Shown piece by piece: positions 1 to 15,300 of a stretch of DNA of 64,000 nt (position 1 is its first letter; each line of letters opens with the position of its first letter). Made by a program: the position numbers and the translations under genes. The DNA comes from Ascaris suum (Eukaryota; Nematoda; Chromadorea; Rhabditida; Ascarididae): assembly GCA_013433145.1 (NCBI GenBank), contig CM024177.1, forward strand, positions 7,652,110-7,716,109, given 5' to 3'. Under the pieces are notes generated by a model. The model saw only the letters and a program-made list of their open reading frames with translations, was not told the origin of the DNA and ran no database searches.

Positions 1-3000
1 ATATAACTATCACGTTACAAGGTATTATCGAGCACCTGAACTGATCTTAGGTTCATCTCGTTATCGATGTGAAATTGGTGCGTACTTAAAGGAATTTAAA
101 CAATTTCTTTTCTCAATTATTTTATTTGTTTTTGGAATTCCATAGTGTGGAAACATACAAAAGTAGGTAAAAATGAACGGCGAAGAAGAAGAAAATATCC
201 ACAATGCTATCATTCGAGAGAATAGAGACTGGATAAGTAAAAACGACCGTAATGCATAGATCAAAACGACTCAGGTGCAGCTTAAAAGCTAAAGCAGTGA
301 ATGCACTAGCGATGTAAGCGGGAGGTAAGTTCCATATTTGCATAACGCATAGCGGGAAATTGTGCAGAAATATTTCCAGCTGCACCTGATGTGTATGTCG
401 GTTGGTGGGGTGGGCAAGAAGGGAGGAGGAGAGAAAAATAAGCTGAAAGCTTTCTGGCATATCACAACTTTATGACAAAGAATCACTTCAGATTTGAGCT
501 CGCAGTAATGAAAAATCATCATGGATTAAATAATGCTCGACCCCGAAGTAAAATTTAACTAGTGTTTAAGCAGTGGAGTTCGCGAAAAGCAAAAGCGGTG
601 AAGCGTTTCTGGGCATTCTCTAATAATTTGATACCGGACCATGCAGAAGTGCAGTATGATAAATAGATTGTTGGTAAATAGGCTGTCACTAACTAATGAG
701 AACCTTTCGATAATGCTCAGTGCTTCGGTGCTTGAAAGCGTTGAAAACGCAGATTTCATTTTTCGACGATGACGACTTTGAAAACGCACTGAAGGATTGT
801 AATCTCCAGTGAATGCCAAGTTCACGAACACCATCTGTATTAGGCAAAGAGACGACTGTTCAGATAAAAAGTTTTCATCGATTGGTTTTAAAGATGCGTT
901 CCCCTCTTCTTCTATCATAGCGAGCCTCAGTAATGATTTTGAATCAAATACTGTAGTAAATATCACTTTTGCAAATTGCTTTCCGTTTAGGAAGCAGTTG
1001 AGAAGACTTCTTTCTCCATAATGAATCTAGAAATATTTCGTCATTCTAGAGAAACACTAGCGCTAACTGATCGGGTTAAACCGTTGAATGATCCTCTTTA
1101 TGCTTTATCAACAGATCGCTGGTCGTGTGGATGCGTTTTTGGAGAACTTCTGAAGAATCATGTTCTCTTGCCCGGACGTTCTACCAATCATCAATTGCAG
1201 GTAATCTTTATGGTTTTGATTAATATCGCTAGGTTATCATTTGTGCCTGAATCGATTTCACACAACACTATCATCTCAGTATCAATGATAATACTTGAAT
1301 CATTTTGAAGCGCTCATTCCATTTACCATATAATGCAGAATATTTTCTTAAAAAGTTCTTCAAAATTTGCAGTTAATAATCGAAATACTCGGATTTCCGA
1401 CCGATGAGGATGTTAAAGCGATGCGATGCACAAAGAAACTTTTACAAACGTCCGCTTTCAAACATTATGTACGTTTATCATAGACATTGATATATCGTAA
1501 GGGAATTAAGATAATATCCTACATATGGAAAAACTACGCTTTCTTTCATTACATTTGCTCTCTTCTACTAAATGCATTATGTTACGCATTATTACGATTG
1601 AAATGTGATAAGAATATGATAAGAAATGAGATAGTTAGTAACAAGTGTAATTGGCACAGTGGGAAGTTCCGCAAGTTTTAGTGTTCTAAGTAAGTTATTG
1701 AGTATTTACTGCGCTGATCGTTGTAGTAATAATCTCCTAGTATCAGCGATTCCATAGCATTCTTTTGTTTCCTTAAAGGCCCTCAGATTTTATCCACATT
1801 GATTGGTTCATTCTGGTGGCTTGGGAATACCGAGACCTCTTACGAGATCCTATCGCTTTCTTTTCATTCTTTAGAACTGTAACTTTTTTATGGAATTTCG
1901 CAGATTTTTCGTTCCTCTCCGGTTCATTTTGCGTTCAGCCGCCACCCCTCCCCATTTCTATTAGAAAAACGTGCTGATAAAAATTTCATTTGGCGTCTAA
2001 ATTTGCGCGTTTATTTGCAGGTGCATAAAATGCCCTTACCAAATGGATTTCAAGCGGTGATTGTTTATTTAATAACCATTCTTGCATCTTTCTCTTCTGA
2101 CAATCTCGCATCTAACAAAAAAGAAACAAAACGAAATCACTCATCTTTCTCGCAAAATTTCTTTCGATAGGTCCAATTTTGAGGAAATATCTCAGAAGTA
2201 TAAAGGAGACATTATTTATTTGTTGCGGAAGGAAGAAAATATGGTTCCGAAAATATGGCATTCTCAAGAGGACATTCATTATTACGAGGCGAACTTCAGC
2301 GAAGCTCATTCTGTCTGAGTCACTTAATGCGTTTTTCGATTGAGAGAGCAGTTGTCTAGCACGAGAGGAATTTTATTTCAAAAGCGTCAACATTGTTTCC
2401 TAATGCAAATGATATACAATTCAGATAACTCACTCACAAGATCAAGAAGCACTGAAGTTACTAAGGCGAGTGCTTGTCTACAATCCGATAGAACGTCTCC
2501 ATGGAGTGTCTTTCCTCGCCGATCCGTATTTCAACGATCTCTTCACTCCTGGAACAAAACGCAACGGAAAACCGCTTAGCGCAGTTACCCAGCAGGTTGG
2601 CCATTCATATTGTTCATTTTTTGTTCAAAGTTCATAACTTGCAGGATGAGGCGCTCTTCATTTTTGAGAAGACTTCTCAGATTTTCCATGGTTACAGCGA
2701 GGTCTTGAATATTGATCCTTTGATAAGTCCAGGTAGCGCTTACGCTAGTGGGTAAGATTTCGCAGTGTCTTGGAATGCATCGCAATACATCCTGTCGAAC
2801 TCGAATGGAATCCATTGCGGAACGCCCTGATGCTCTTTTCGCATGTTTCCTAGGCACCAAACCTTGTGATTGAGACGAACGGCTATTCGGCAAAAATTTT
2901 GTTAGCAATATATTCTTGTAGTATGATCTTCTGACAGCTGTTTACTGCAAAGCGATTTTCGTAGAAGTTCCTGCAATTTCCATAAATATGTTGTACATAT

Positions 3001-3633
3001 CATCTGTTGGGCGTCGATAGCGGAGGCCACAGAATTTTATCCTCGCTTCTTTTGTGGACAAAATTGACGGGCGTGACAAAGAATGCTAACAATGCTGAGG
3101 CGAAAGCTATATGCATTTTGCATGTACTATTTTTTGTAACTATGCTTTCTTGAGCTCACCTTATAAGATCGAATTTGCCCTCACCATATAAGATCGAAGC
3201 TATCCATCAATGATTTCCCTACGGAGTGACGATAATGATGTTTCGTTGTGAGCGTTTTTGATTGCAGCAGATGGGAAAGTTTTGTGAGTCCATCTTTATA
3301 TGCCTCATAATACTATCCAACGAAAATTGCTACTTCTGTAGGCTGTAACAAAGTAATAAACTTTTTAGGTAAAACTAAGTGAGTTGTTTTCTCATCACGA
3401 CGCATATGTTATGCAGTATGCGGTGTTACATGAATTTTCATAAAAATTTGGCTTCTATTGTTTGAGTAGTCTTCCAGGTGGTCACTATTTTAAGCACTAT
3501 TCTTGCATACTCGAAAATCCCACGGTTTTTCTTGGAAATATTCTTGCAGGATAAGGAGGACGCTCTCAACGGTGATGAAGCAGATTCTGGTAGCGGTTCT
3601 ATGCCACTTTCAAACACGCTTAAGAGCACGTAA
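1..3633 (+). CDS. GSK3-like CMGC serine/threonine protein kinase (3' half, partial at window edge)
   Basis: Six exons are readable: <1-77, 1115-1200, 1373-1468, 2021-2056, 2425-2595 and 3550-3633 (stop TAA). They encode about 182 C-terminal residues, and all junction phases agree. The first exon carries the end of the activation loop and the P+1 segment (YHVTRYYRAPELILG), keeping the tyrosine that GSK3 autophosphorylates. The next exon gives the F-helix D-x-W-S-x-G-C (IDRWSCGCVFGELL), with Arg in the usual Val/Leu place after Asp. Then come the CMGC-type LPGRST and LGFPTDEDV segments. The last subdomain is LLRRVLVYNPIERL followed by PYFNDL and NGKPL, the usual GSK3 ending. A short acidic/Ser tail closes the protein. 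The segment around 2021-2056 is short for the family, so a small exon may be missing there. Nematodes have several germline-enriched GSK3-like paralogues, and the divergence suggests one of these rather than GSK3 itself. The ATP-binding lobe lies outside the window. Confidence 0.85.
3155..3205. repeat. Two-copy imperfect tandem duplication (about 25 bp)
   Basis: Two adjacent copies share CTCACC-(T/A)TATAAGATCGAA. The first is 3155-3179 and the second 3180-3205. They lie in the last intron of the GSK3-like gene. No function can be inferred. Confidence 0.7.
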
Positions 3634-6366
3634 TGCTTTTCGATATATTTTTGAATGGTCATTTGTTCTGATCATGCTAGTATAACGCTGTGGTGTGCGA
3701 ACTAACCGCTTCAGTAAAATGTAAAATAATGAAATTTTCTTCAACATATGAACTCGTACATTTCTTTAATCGATATTTTTTACACGGGGAGTTACAGTTG
3801 CTTTTCAACGAGTACAAACCATGAACGTTCGTACTTGAAAATGCATACATTTTATGATATCCTCGACGGATCGACTATAAACGAGAAAACACATGGATAT
3901 AGTCTGTAGGAACGGGGTAGATTTCAGAAGATTAGGGACCCCATGTAAATTACCCCTTGAATTTACATCAATTCTGCTCTAGGACACCGCTTAGTACACT
4001 ACGCTAGACTCAAATCTCACTCGTTGTCACAATCGATTTCCGTCGCTCCTCTCAAATTCAATTCTCCAGCATTTTGATAGATCGTTATTTTGTTGGCGGT
4101 TTCATGATGTGTTTGAAAAAACGCACAGACTGTGAATGCGCTTGATTGCATGTGTGGTATCAGTAGTATGCTAGTAGTTAGTTGAATCCTTATAAGTTCT
4201 TCTCTTCGCTGTTCGTATTCCATCATACCGTTGCAGATTTTCCGTATCCTTCTGAATTTCTTGTACGTTAAGGCAAAATAAAGCTTGCGACATTTCATTC
4301 TATCGTACATTTACGAAAAGACTTATTAGGAGCCAAGTGGACTGCTGTGATTTGATCTATTTTAGAGTACCATCACATAAATATGCTTTATTCCGATTTC
4401 ATTTATATGCATAAATCCGAATTTTGTTTCAATGCAAAATATTTGAGTGATTCATTTGTGAGTGTAACATTTCAGGGAAGAAGAATAACAACTATGTAGT
4501 GTGATTAATATCACATCATATTCCATCGAAACGATTACCGCTCTATGGAACACTTACTCTCATATAACAATAAATACATTCGCCTGGTTTAAATAGTATT
4601 GACGCAAATAGAACCTCGAACTAGTAAACACTCATTGTAACGAAACAATATACATCTGTTCAAAGTAATAAATGCGGCCAATTTGTAACTGAAGTAAATT
4701 TTGAGGGTGATTTGTGATATTTAGTGATTGCAAGATGAGGCAAATAAATAAGCAAATGAATGTGCATCGACATTGGCGTTCATCGATAAAATTCCTCGGA
4801 TAAATAAATGCGCAGTGTTGTTGTTATTGTTGTTTCTCCACATAATTAGAGAGACCACCATCGCCGAGAGTGAAACTCTGTTCTATATGCATAAATGATA
4901 CCTGTGATAGAGAAGTGAAGTGATCTCACCTATATAATGACTGCAATGTGGACATTTCAGACATGAACCTTACAACGTCTATGCACGTAGACCATTACCC
5001 CTATCCCCTCCCTCCCTTCAGTCGCCAACGGAGGGTTCAGCCTCCTCGACCGAACTAAAAACACTTCAAGAATTTTTAGATAGTCAACAAATTTCTTTCG
5101 ATGCCTCTTTCAGCGAAGGGGGTGCGAATACTTTTCCCCCACTTCCTGCAATATATAGGGCACTTCTCGACAGCTGCTCGACTGATTCGCCCGATGCTTT
5201 AAATAGAATATATCTCTCAAATTTCTACCAATAGACACATAAAATGTTCGAATTGGCTATAAAATTGCGACACTGAATCCCGTCAGCTGGAGTTCATGAC
5301 ATCCCCAATTTTGCGATTTCTCGGGTGCTGGATATCAACTCTTGTTGGACATAGATGTTTGCAGTCTCGTAAAGTCCAATGAACTTGCCAAGATTTCCTT
5401 GAAAGTGTTCGAACTGTGTTCCTCCCAATATCCGGAGCCGACATATGGACCCTCAAAGATTCCGGATGGATGTAGCTCCTACTAGTCATTGAGTGTTTTA
5501 AGCTTCACTTTAACTTGAGCTTTAGCAGCTTTCGTGAACAACAGTTTTATTCATTCATATGCTTGTTAATGGTCAATTATCTATTCTGACTTTCATTCGT
5601 TCCTCGAAAGGCTTTCTTTAATCGCTGTGAACAAAAGTTTCCGCTCTTATCACTATTTATTCATAGTGTTTATCCATTACAGTGCAATTTTTGCACCACT
5701 TGTGATATTTACTAAGGACTTCAGGAAATGCACACAGAAAACATATTAAAAAACCCCGGACGTCCGAGGGGAGGGGGGCATCGCCGCTCAAGAATCCACG
5801 TGGAATGGACTCGGTAAACCTAGCTGTCATGAGAGTTCTGACAGAAGCCGAAAGTCATCCATGTTTTCAGGTGCAAATGAGCTCGCTAGCGTTTTCTCGT
5901 CACTCACACGAATATTCGTTCATGGGCTAGCAGAGGCTGTTATGCCCCAAAGGATTAGCTGTAATCCCTTCTAGAGGAGAAGGGAACAAAAACGATAGGA
6001 CTCTATCTTCCGCACTTACAAAATTATGCTTGAAAAAATCGTGAAATTTTTTGCCTAGCCAGCAAATGAAGATTTATTGAGAATGTGACGCGATTTACAT
6101 GAATAATTACAATCTGCACAAAACAACACATCGTAAAGAATTTCACCGCAGAATTGCACATTAAAAACTGATCAGAAGCAAAGGAAAGGTTTCATAGCCT
6201 TTTCAGATCTGACATCAACGCTGAGCAATGTGGAATTATAGATTTTACATCGCATAAAAAAACATTCAAAATTAATTTTCCTTCGACTATGTTGAAACTT
6301 CAGACCCAAAAGGCCACACAGTAAAACAATCAACGAAAGACATCGAAATTCTTTTGTGTCGTATCG
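3634..6366. other. Intergenic region between convergent GSK3-like (+) and ALG2 (-) genes
   Basis: No coding exon could be supported here. The stretch contains the 3' flanks of both neighbours. A GC-rich patch near 5757-5785 has CCCC followed by GGGG and GGGGGG runs. A 97-codon ORF on the - strand (4017-4310) and a 68-codon one (5283-5489) show no family signature and no splice or polyadenylation support. Confidence 0.6.
6073..6078 (-). terminator. Candidate polyadenylation signal of ALG2 (AATAAA on - strand)
   Basis: TTTATT on the + strand reads AATAAA on the - strand, about 290 nt downstream of the ALG2 stop codon. It is the first exact hexamer noticed on that side. Confidence 0.45.
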
Positions 6367-9300
6367 TTAAGCATGCGTACGTGCTTCGGATGGCGACAAG
6401 CTAAGAGAAGTTCGTGATTCGGGGAACATAATAGCCAAAGCGTCATCAATACGCTTACGGAATCCCGTTAGACTGAAGTTAAACTCGAAACGTTTTCGCT
6501 GAAACGAAACACTCAATAAATAAATTGTTCGTTGAAGTGATAAAGGAAGGAGACAATGCTGAGGGCTTCACATTGAAAATATCAGCAGAATATCAAGGAC
6601 TTTCTGTAATAAAAACGATCTACTGATGCCAGCAGGGTCGTAATGAAGCGGAATCACCGTCTTTGAGATTTGACGAGAGGCATGACGAAGAGAATTATAG
6701 CTTTTAGAAAGCCAAAAGTTCCACTTTACAAGCTCGAATGTTGGTAGTGAACGTGATTGTCATATGCTTCCAAAGTGAAATGGGCTAAATTTCCAGAAAA
6801 ATCCATCAAAACTTCACACACGACAATGATATTAGTGTAACTCTTCGAACTCCTATTCTATCTCTTGTCGAATAGAAAAAAAGATAGATTTTGTAAGCTT
6901 TCTAGAAAGACTTCATTAGACTATTGTACTTTATTCATTACTAGCATTTAATCTGAGCGTGAATAGAAGCATTATAAGCAGTTTTTGCCAACTTGAAACT
7001 CATAATCGTCATCGTTATCGAGAGCTGGCCATAACGGTCGAAGCATATGCTGCTCCATTGCTTCTGCTAGAAGTGTTCCATCAGGAATCTCGATCTACAA
7101 CTCCATCTCATAAGCGATCTCTAACATTTGGCTTGGTTACACCTCGAATTAAATATGATTTATCGAAAGCCCTCTGAGTTTATAATTCTATCATTTTGTT
7201 TGAAATCAAATAAAGTTTGAAACACATCAGAGAAACTGTTATGAATGGTATGATATGCGCATTTGCAGTGATACACATTACACTCATCATTTTCATCAGT
7301 TGCTAACAATAGCAAAAACATCGCAATAACATATACGTACTTCAACAGATCCGACTGCTAGTGCCGAATCTTCTGATTCGTTTTTACGCGCATTTATAAA
7401 CAAGCATGTCAAAAGGAAAATATGGAAAAATCACGTTTGCGCATATGTCTATATTGTGCGCTTGTGTTTGCTTGTGTGTTTGACGGTTTCAACAAAATAG
7501 TCAAGCTGGACCTATGAAATTTGATGACCATAAGAAAATCATAGGATACTTCCTGAACCAGTTTTCCAGTTGACATATGTGATCTTCAAGAAGCTATGCT
7601 ACTTAGGTGATCATTTAACACCTCTGAGGTTATAAATTAATTTCGTCAGGAGTTAAGGCGATTTTTTAGGAGAGGTTCCCCTGAGCGCTGCGCTCGGTTC
7701 ATTTGAAAGCATCATTCCGTATTTGTTATTTGTTGGTAAATTACGCTGCTTGGTTGATGAGTGGGAAGAAAATCAAACAACGCCTAATCTGGGAAGTTCC
7801 TTCGCTTGTGCTTAACGAAGTCGCTGTGAAATGCTACGCTCCGAGTGTTAAGTATACCTTAGTCAAATTAAAACATTTGTCCCCACTGGATTTCCTCATA
7901 CCAGTTTTAGCGGTCTGCGGTTTGAAAATATCAGTGGGACAGAGGCATAGGTTGCCTTGTATATGCGTAAGAAGGAGTTCATCATAACCCGCCTTCAATA
8001 AATGACTGTACAAGTGCATATAATTTTTGACTGTGCTAATTTCTAGTGCTTACTGTAGCTAAGAACACATTGCCTGCCAAGTAAGCAAACATGATACGTG
8101 TTAAAAGTGCAAAAGAAGTGCAAAAAGAAGAGAGGAAAATATTTATTTACCTTGGAACCTGTAACACCTTCGAGGACAGTCTCCGCAGGCCCACCACTAT
8201 TACAGACAATAACAGGTCGTCGCTGTTCTAATGCCTCAATCGGTACGATTCCGAAGTGCTCATTCGGAGGCGTATAGAGTACACTATCACATTGTCGATA
8301 CAATACGAATTTCTCTGTTTCTGTGGGCGAATCGATGAACTCGATCAGATCAGAGACCTGCAAAGATTCTACAGAAACTTGCAAGTGATTCTGGATTACT
8401 TCAGATCGCTTTGTTATATGATTAAGGATAACATCGCAAATCAACATCAACATTTTTTGATCCGTTGTGTTAGCGTCGAAAATAAATTGGTGGGCGACTT
8501 CATAAGTAAACTTGTTGCTTCTAAGGAACTACAAGAGCGGGGAATCCTAACCGAAAGGCCGATTTTGTTAACTGTTTGGCAATTCCTCAACATGAAATGC
8601 TTTCTATCTATCACAGTTAATTCTATAAAAGTGTAACAGAGTTAATTATGACAAGTAGAAAGCATTTAATTTTAGCCTTATTTAATAATACTCCTTACAG
8701 ATAATGATTTCTGGGGATTTGTGGTGGGCCGTAGAAAAACAAGCATATTTAAAACTGAATGAAAACTCACGTCTAAATCCACTACCATTTTCTTCAATAG
8801 GTCATGATAAATGCGTGATTCAGGGATGTGTGGCATAACCGAACCGGCAAGCAGTATCCTTGGACGCCTGTCTCGACTTTTAAGCATCGCTGCAATATCA
8901 TTTGAATGAATTTCGGTTATGCGTCTGATATCTTCACGTGAGTGAAGTTTGCTCATGTAAAATATTCACCACTGTGTACATATAGTAGTGACGATCTCCA
9001 TTCATCGCCGGAAGTGTGCCGTTATTCTGGGTTTATATCCCAGCTGACACTACTCGCATCGAGATCAAGCTGGGATATGACGAACGACGCTAAGAATCAC
9101 TAAGCACTTGATGAATGCAGTCACCGTCACATATCATATGACTACACCCCGTTTTAACTCTCTCGTGTTTTAGCCGAAGAAATCCAGCAGAAATAGGTGG
9201 TTATAATTATCGTTATTTCTCTTTCATTCGTCTACATTTTTACTTGTGTTTCGAGCAGGCGATTCAACTGAAAAATTGCAGGGAAACCTGACTTTAGATT

Positions 9301-12300
9301 CTGTATGTTTTGAAAAATAAGTTATTGCGACTTCATGCTTGCTGTGTGTAGGCGGCTAATGCATGTTTCTCTTCCATTAGCATTTTCAACTCAGAAATCA
9401 GCGAGGATAGATTTACAAAACTTGCTGGAATACAATTCGCCTCGGTCCGTTGATCTCCTGCACCAACTTTCAAGCAGATCGTTCAGTTTTGAAAGGAGTT
9501 AAAGTCAGGACGAATGCCCTAAATATTTGAACTTATTTCGTAGCCGGTCAGACTTTATTCTATCCAGATCAGAAGACGAAAAAAACGAATGCCTAGCAGA
9601 ATTTTGTTTGGAAAAGTGTCCCTTTCTTTTGGATCAATTCGTTATTGTGCATGTTTTGTTACTTCTTCACAAATCGCGGAAGTGACTGGTTTGGGTTTGT
9701 GAGGAGCGGAATCATAGAAGTGCATATCGCGCCAGTTTCTTTAAGACGCCTTTTTGCTCATTCTGATGATTGAAATATGAGCTAATGACTCATACAGAGA
9801 TGCTATTTCTGCCAGCTATAACTTAAAACATTTGACATATAAGTCAAAAAGTGGAATATACGAATAAGAAAGCAAGGTGGTGTGGAATTTAGAATAGACA
9901 AATCAAGAAACAATGCACGAATTAAGAAGCACACCGGCAGCTTCGACTATGATATCGATTCTCTTTTCGGGCCAAAAACGATTCATCGAGAGAAATGTGT
10001 AGCGTTGATTACTGGGTCTTTGCTTGCGACCAATCGGCTTATTGCCAATGCTCATTGAGTCGACGTCACACGGAGGATATACCACCATCAACTTTGATGG
10101 ACATACATCAGGCATTACACGTAAAAACTGCTTCTCTGCAAGATAAAAGACATCGACAGGTATCGACGACTGAAGCAGCAAAAATTCCGGAAGTATTAGA
10201 CTAAAACTACCAATGCGAGACGAGCGCACACTCAACGGTACAGGCTCATCAGCACTCTTTAGTACGATGTGCTTCCTTTTTACAAGGGACCACAATGTGC
10301 AACCGCATTACCTTCCTCAGACTTTAAAGTTACCAGTACTGGCAACAAAATGTCCACCGTATTACCAATTTCGCGATTATATGTGAAAGACGCAACAGTC
10401 AGCTTCCACCTAATAAATATTCATAACTAAAGTGGTTCTTACATTTATGGCATTAAATTCCTCCACTTGAAACATATTTGGATTGACTGCTTGCAAATGA
10501 GCTGGTCACAAGACTAGGCAGTATGCGCAATAATATGCGTTTTAATGTATGAGGCGAAGACAGCTCGAAAAGGGTAGCCTGCTAATTAATTGCACACGTT
10601 GTATATTTGCAGCGCAAAAATTTCCAATCTCCTGGAATGCTGTAACATATATACTTATTGTTGACCAGAAAGTGTTAGCTTCACATCATCAGAGCAGCTC
10701 CTGGGACGCCCTGCCTCTTCCCCTCTTCCATTTCTCCACTCTTCATCTTCCTTCGAGGTAGAAAGTCACCATAAAAATACACAAAATACTAAAGACCAAC
10801 ACAAATGCACAGTTCGTTTCTCTCAGTAACATACAGACCTGTAAAATGGCTATTGACCATAATGATATCGGCACTATTGAAAAGTGTTCCTTCGACAAGT
10901 CCAATCGCTTTCGAGTACCACCTATATAGGAAGAAACGCGACGGTGTGACCAGCTGCTGCGGGAAATGACAGTAGAATAGAACCTTCACACTTGGAAAAC
11001 GCCATTTTATCATTGGAACACAACTGCAAGCCAAACCCATTCACAAACTTATCACTGACAGAAACCAGCGGCACATGGAAATAGTTTCTAAGTGTCAGAT
11101 GCAGCCAGTGAGGAAGTTTTTGAAGTTTTTTGAGGCCGGAACGCAATGTGCGAAGAACACTTGCCAACACTGAGACAAAGCCTTCGAGAACAAAAGGGCC
11201 CTTTGAGTGTTCTCATAAGTATTTAAAGTATGTTTAAAAAGCAGCTATCTCCACTGGCTAATGTCATGTCTGAATAAAGACATCCTTAGCGTTAGTGCTG
11301 GGAGTTGTTTAATCTGTTAGATGTACTGGATGTTCATTTCAAAGAGAATCTTTTCCTGAGGGATATCATGTGTGAAAGAATGACAGAGTTCTGAAACTTC
11401 TTTCGTGTTTATGGCGTTACATTTAGATGATACTGCATTTAATTATTAGGAAATCAGTGGTGTTATCGTTGCAAGCCAGTCGGACAAATTGGTTCGCGAC
11501 CGCCATACAGTCAACAGTCCACAAACACCACTTGTTAAAGAATAGCGGGTGATATATGATAAAGCAAATGGTGATAATGAGAATAGAATTCGGAGCATAC
11601 CTGCTGCAATGCGGAAATAATAATGTGGCAAATAACGCGCAAATGTTTTATGACAGTATATCAGATAACAAGGGAAAACTTTTTTGCAGCGATAAGCTTG
11701 CCGGAGTGAATTTGCAGAAATTGGTGGGTTCAATATCGGAAATTGCACCTCAGTATGAAATATAATTTCCCCTTGATAGTTATATAAACGGATGCATGAC
11801 CCAACTCAAATTCTATTTGTTTTTTTTTTGGTTCAAAATTCGGAATCACTCGAGTAGGAGAATGGATACCTCGCACTGTGATCGATGACAATGAGATCTG
11901 GGTCGAGATCGGAGAACACGAGTTGCCATGCCAATGCGACGTTCTGACTAAACCAATCGCCCGGATGGAGAGCCAATTTCGCGTCACGAATCTCTGCAAT
12001 CATTTTCGTTTAAGTATATATTGACTGGTGATTGGAAGCACCAGAATAAATCAATTTGAAATTTTTTGCTCCGTGAAACATTAGTGATAACAACAGAATA
12101 GGAAGATGATATAGGCAACAAATGATCTCGAAATATGATCAATCAATACAATCAATTCAATCAATATATGCACTAGCGAAGACAAAAGAACTATTGGTAA
12201 CATTTTCAAGAAATGGCATTTCATTTCACACAAATCTTTCTGCAGTTTCAACTTTTGTGCTGAATTCCATTTCCGTAATATATCTCGCAAAAAACTCTAT

Positions 12301-15300
12301 TTGTATTTTATTACTAGCGTTGATTTTTGAACGTCGAAAGATTTAATGGCTATAATTAACCCCAAATATCCACCATGGCAGATGCGTTGAACGGCCATAA
12401 TCGAAAATTTATGCCGTCCGTTCCGCCATAGGTATTCATAAGCGCACTCATTTTACGTCAATATTTCATAACGAAATAACTGATAGAAACAGAACACACC
12501 TATAACTCCCTTTGTGATCCATTTCTGCATTCATCGAACTGATGTTCGACATTTCACATCTGTGATTACGAAATAGAATTCTTTAGTTAATTCAAAAGAA
12601 CTTATGAAATAATGTTAATACAGTGTAGTTCGTGCAAGCGCCTATCGCTACAAATTCGTACATAAAAACTAGAGCACTCCCATACTCCAACCTTGACATA
12701 CCCAATGGTAGCGTATGGGCATTCCTTGAAAAATTTTTGAGACGGAACGAAATCCTCCCACAGAAATAGCAAAGTAATGCACAAACGTAGCAGAAAAAGT
12801 TGTATGACATGTACCTTTGTAGAATGCTCACATGACAACCATTTCCACCAGTGAACCGCGAAATAAAGTATTAGGATAATGCCCCATGTTTCCGCGGATC
12901 TGGTCACCCACTATTCAGCAATGCAATTAGAGAAGCGTCGTTTTCCTCTCATCCGGCAAGTGAAAAATGAAAATTTGGCGAGTCCAAGTGCATCTTCTAG
13001 CGCCGTTTAGCCTCGCGAATCTTTTTTCGAGCTTTATGGATCAAGGTGATATCTATAAGAAATCGCCTAGGGATGTGCACTTACCCACTCAATCCCATAA
13101 TTCTACCTTCAGAGATTCTCTACTTGAAATATCGGATAAACAATGTCCATCAAGTCGATCTCGCCATAATCGTGCTGGAGAAGTAAATTTTTCAAAAAAC
13201 AACGTAAGAAAGGAAAGTGTGCTTTGCCGATCGCGATAAGACAGTTGCCAAGTTCCGATTTAAAAACATGATAGGGGAGGGTGATTTATATACAAGCATG
13301 TCGCCATCGAACGATCAATTCGAATATCTGCACAAATCTTAGTTGTTTACAGCTCAAGCTAACTGGAAGCTTTACATCTCTTGCCTTATCCTTCCATCGA
13401 TCATCCGAATGGGCGCTTGTTTGAACAACGCAATAGAATATTGTTCTATGTGGAAAAAAAATCACTCAATGAAGTGACAATTTTTTCACGAGAACGTGGA
13501 TAAGAAATTAATGTGAGCACGTTGAATCCATCTATGTCGGTGCTATGTTGTAGATGGTTATCGCACTCGATCAAGGGGGGCGTCCTTTAACTAGATCAAC
13601 GCGCAAAACGTGGCTCTCCTATTTATGTTCCGCATTGTTTAGTTGAATGGCATATTCACGAACAAGTTCCGCTTATCGGAATGCACACAAAATTTGCTAG
13701 TTTAAATTCGAATTACGCATAGAAAGGATAGTGGAGAGATGGACTAAAGTTGGGCATTTAGCCAAAATGCACAGAACATTTCAGCAATTCCCTTATCATT
13801 AGTGATCACCCGGGAAAAAATTTGGGGCCAAAGAATATCCTAGCAATGACTCATTTTAATGCGATGCGGTACAGCTGACTCGACAATGGCATAACCCCTA
13901 GAATCACTATGCGTTATTTTCTATGCCCAATTGTATTCGACGCTACACGTTAGCTCTTTCCTATTGGAAGCATAAAGCTTAAGGCTACTTCTTCCTATTG
14001 CAGCACAAAGCTTAAAACTACAGAATGGATGACAACAGAAAAAAGCACAGGTGAACATTTCGTTGATATATTAGACGATGTCTCACTAAAGAAAATTGCA
14101 CATGAATGACTACACTCGTTCACATAAGGATATTCGACTCTTATCTTTGCACGTGTAAAAAGAGTGAGATGCAGTCATGCTTACAAGTACATATGAAAGT
14201 ATGGGCTACTTTCAGGCGAATAACACCAACCCGCAATATATTTCAGTACAAGCACTGACTATCACAGTGATGCCCCAATGAAAAGTCGGTCTGTCTTGTC
14301 TCGACGCAACATTGAATGAAAGTAGGGTTCAGCATAGGGGTGGCGCTTCAAAATTTATTGCAGCTCACTAAAACAGTTACTTCATGCATCGCGAAGGTGT
14401 AAGATGAAAAATGATAGTTGAGCTTTCGCGGTAGCAGATGAACACAACCTGCCATCCATCATGGAGCTTTCAAACCGGAGGCGTAGCAGAGCGCTGACTT
14501 CAAAAGACTGCAATACTTTAACATGGAGTAAATTATCATGATTTTTATTGAACTAATTACTCTTTCTAGCGCTAACAATGAGAAAGTGGAAAAGTCCCTT
14601 AATGATAAAGGTCACAAATTTAGGATAATCCCTCAGAGAAATTTCCTTCGAAAAATCCTCAACTAAGCGAGTGCTGTGGAAATATTTTTGTTTTTGACGA
14701 TCAAGAATCATTCAATAATAAGACTTAATATCTGTTTATTCGAAATATAGTGCTGTTCATGAATTACGAAAACTCTAAAGAATGAATAAATTAGCCAATG
14801 TTTACAACGTTCTCTTGATTGCTTCCATCATGTTTAATAACTGCTACCGTCAACTATATCATGAGAAGATTCTTTTGCGCACTTGTGCTGAAAGAACACG
14901 AAAAAGATTCTGAAATTTCCAATCTCTCTTCCCCCTTTTTCTCCTCTTCCTCCCCTTCTCCCCCTTCCAGCCTCTATTCACTATAATATAGGAGAGCTAC
15001 ACTGAACCGTGCTAGTAGAGACTCTAGATCGAGCGAAGAAGCGTTATAGTCAGGTGACTGATGAGATATAATCATGTAGTAGTATCTAGTAGTAATCACA
15101 TAAACTTTCCAAAATTATTTCATTTTAGCGATAAATTTCGTATATGTGTATAATTTTTAACTATTTCGATATATCTAACTGCGCTTGCATATAGTTAGAA
15201 TCAGTTCAGATTTGCCTTGAAAAGACTTACAGGATTAAAAAATTTGCATTAATAAATAATTGGGCATTGCTATAGATAAATGAAGCATTCATGCGCTGAT

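Noticed and set aside
4017..4310. 97-codon - strand ORF between the kinase and ALG2
   Set aside because: No family signature, splice sites or polyadenylation signal; composition close to background.
7321..8019. Several short - strand frames tried as the ALG2 C terminus
   Set aside because: Replaced by exons 6993-7094 and 6367-6498, which fit in phase and match the family end.
8256..8636. 126-codon + strand ORF
   Set aside because: It lies opposite an ALG2 exon (8151-8357) and is explained by the coding constraint of that exon.
12602..12907. Hydrophobic - strand ORF in ALG2 intron 1, at first taken as the ALG2 N terminus
   Set aside because: The true N-terminal exon with the HPEQWNGGSDR motif was found at 18093-18249 with a matching phase. 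This ORF has no family match.
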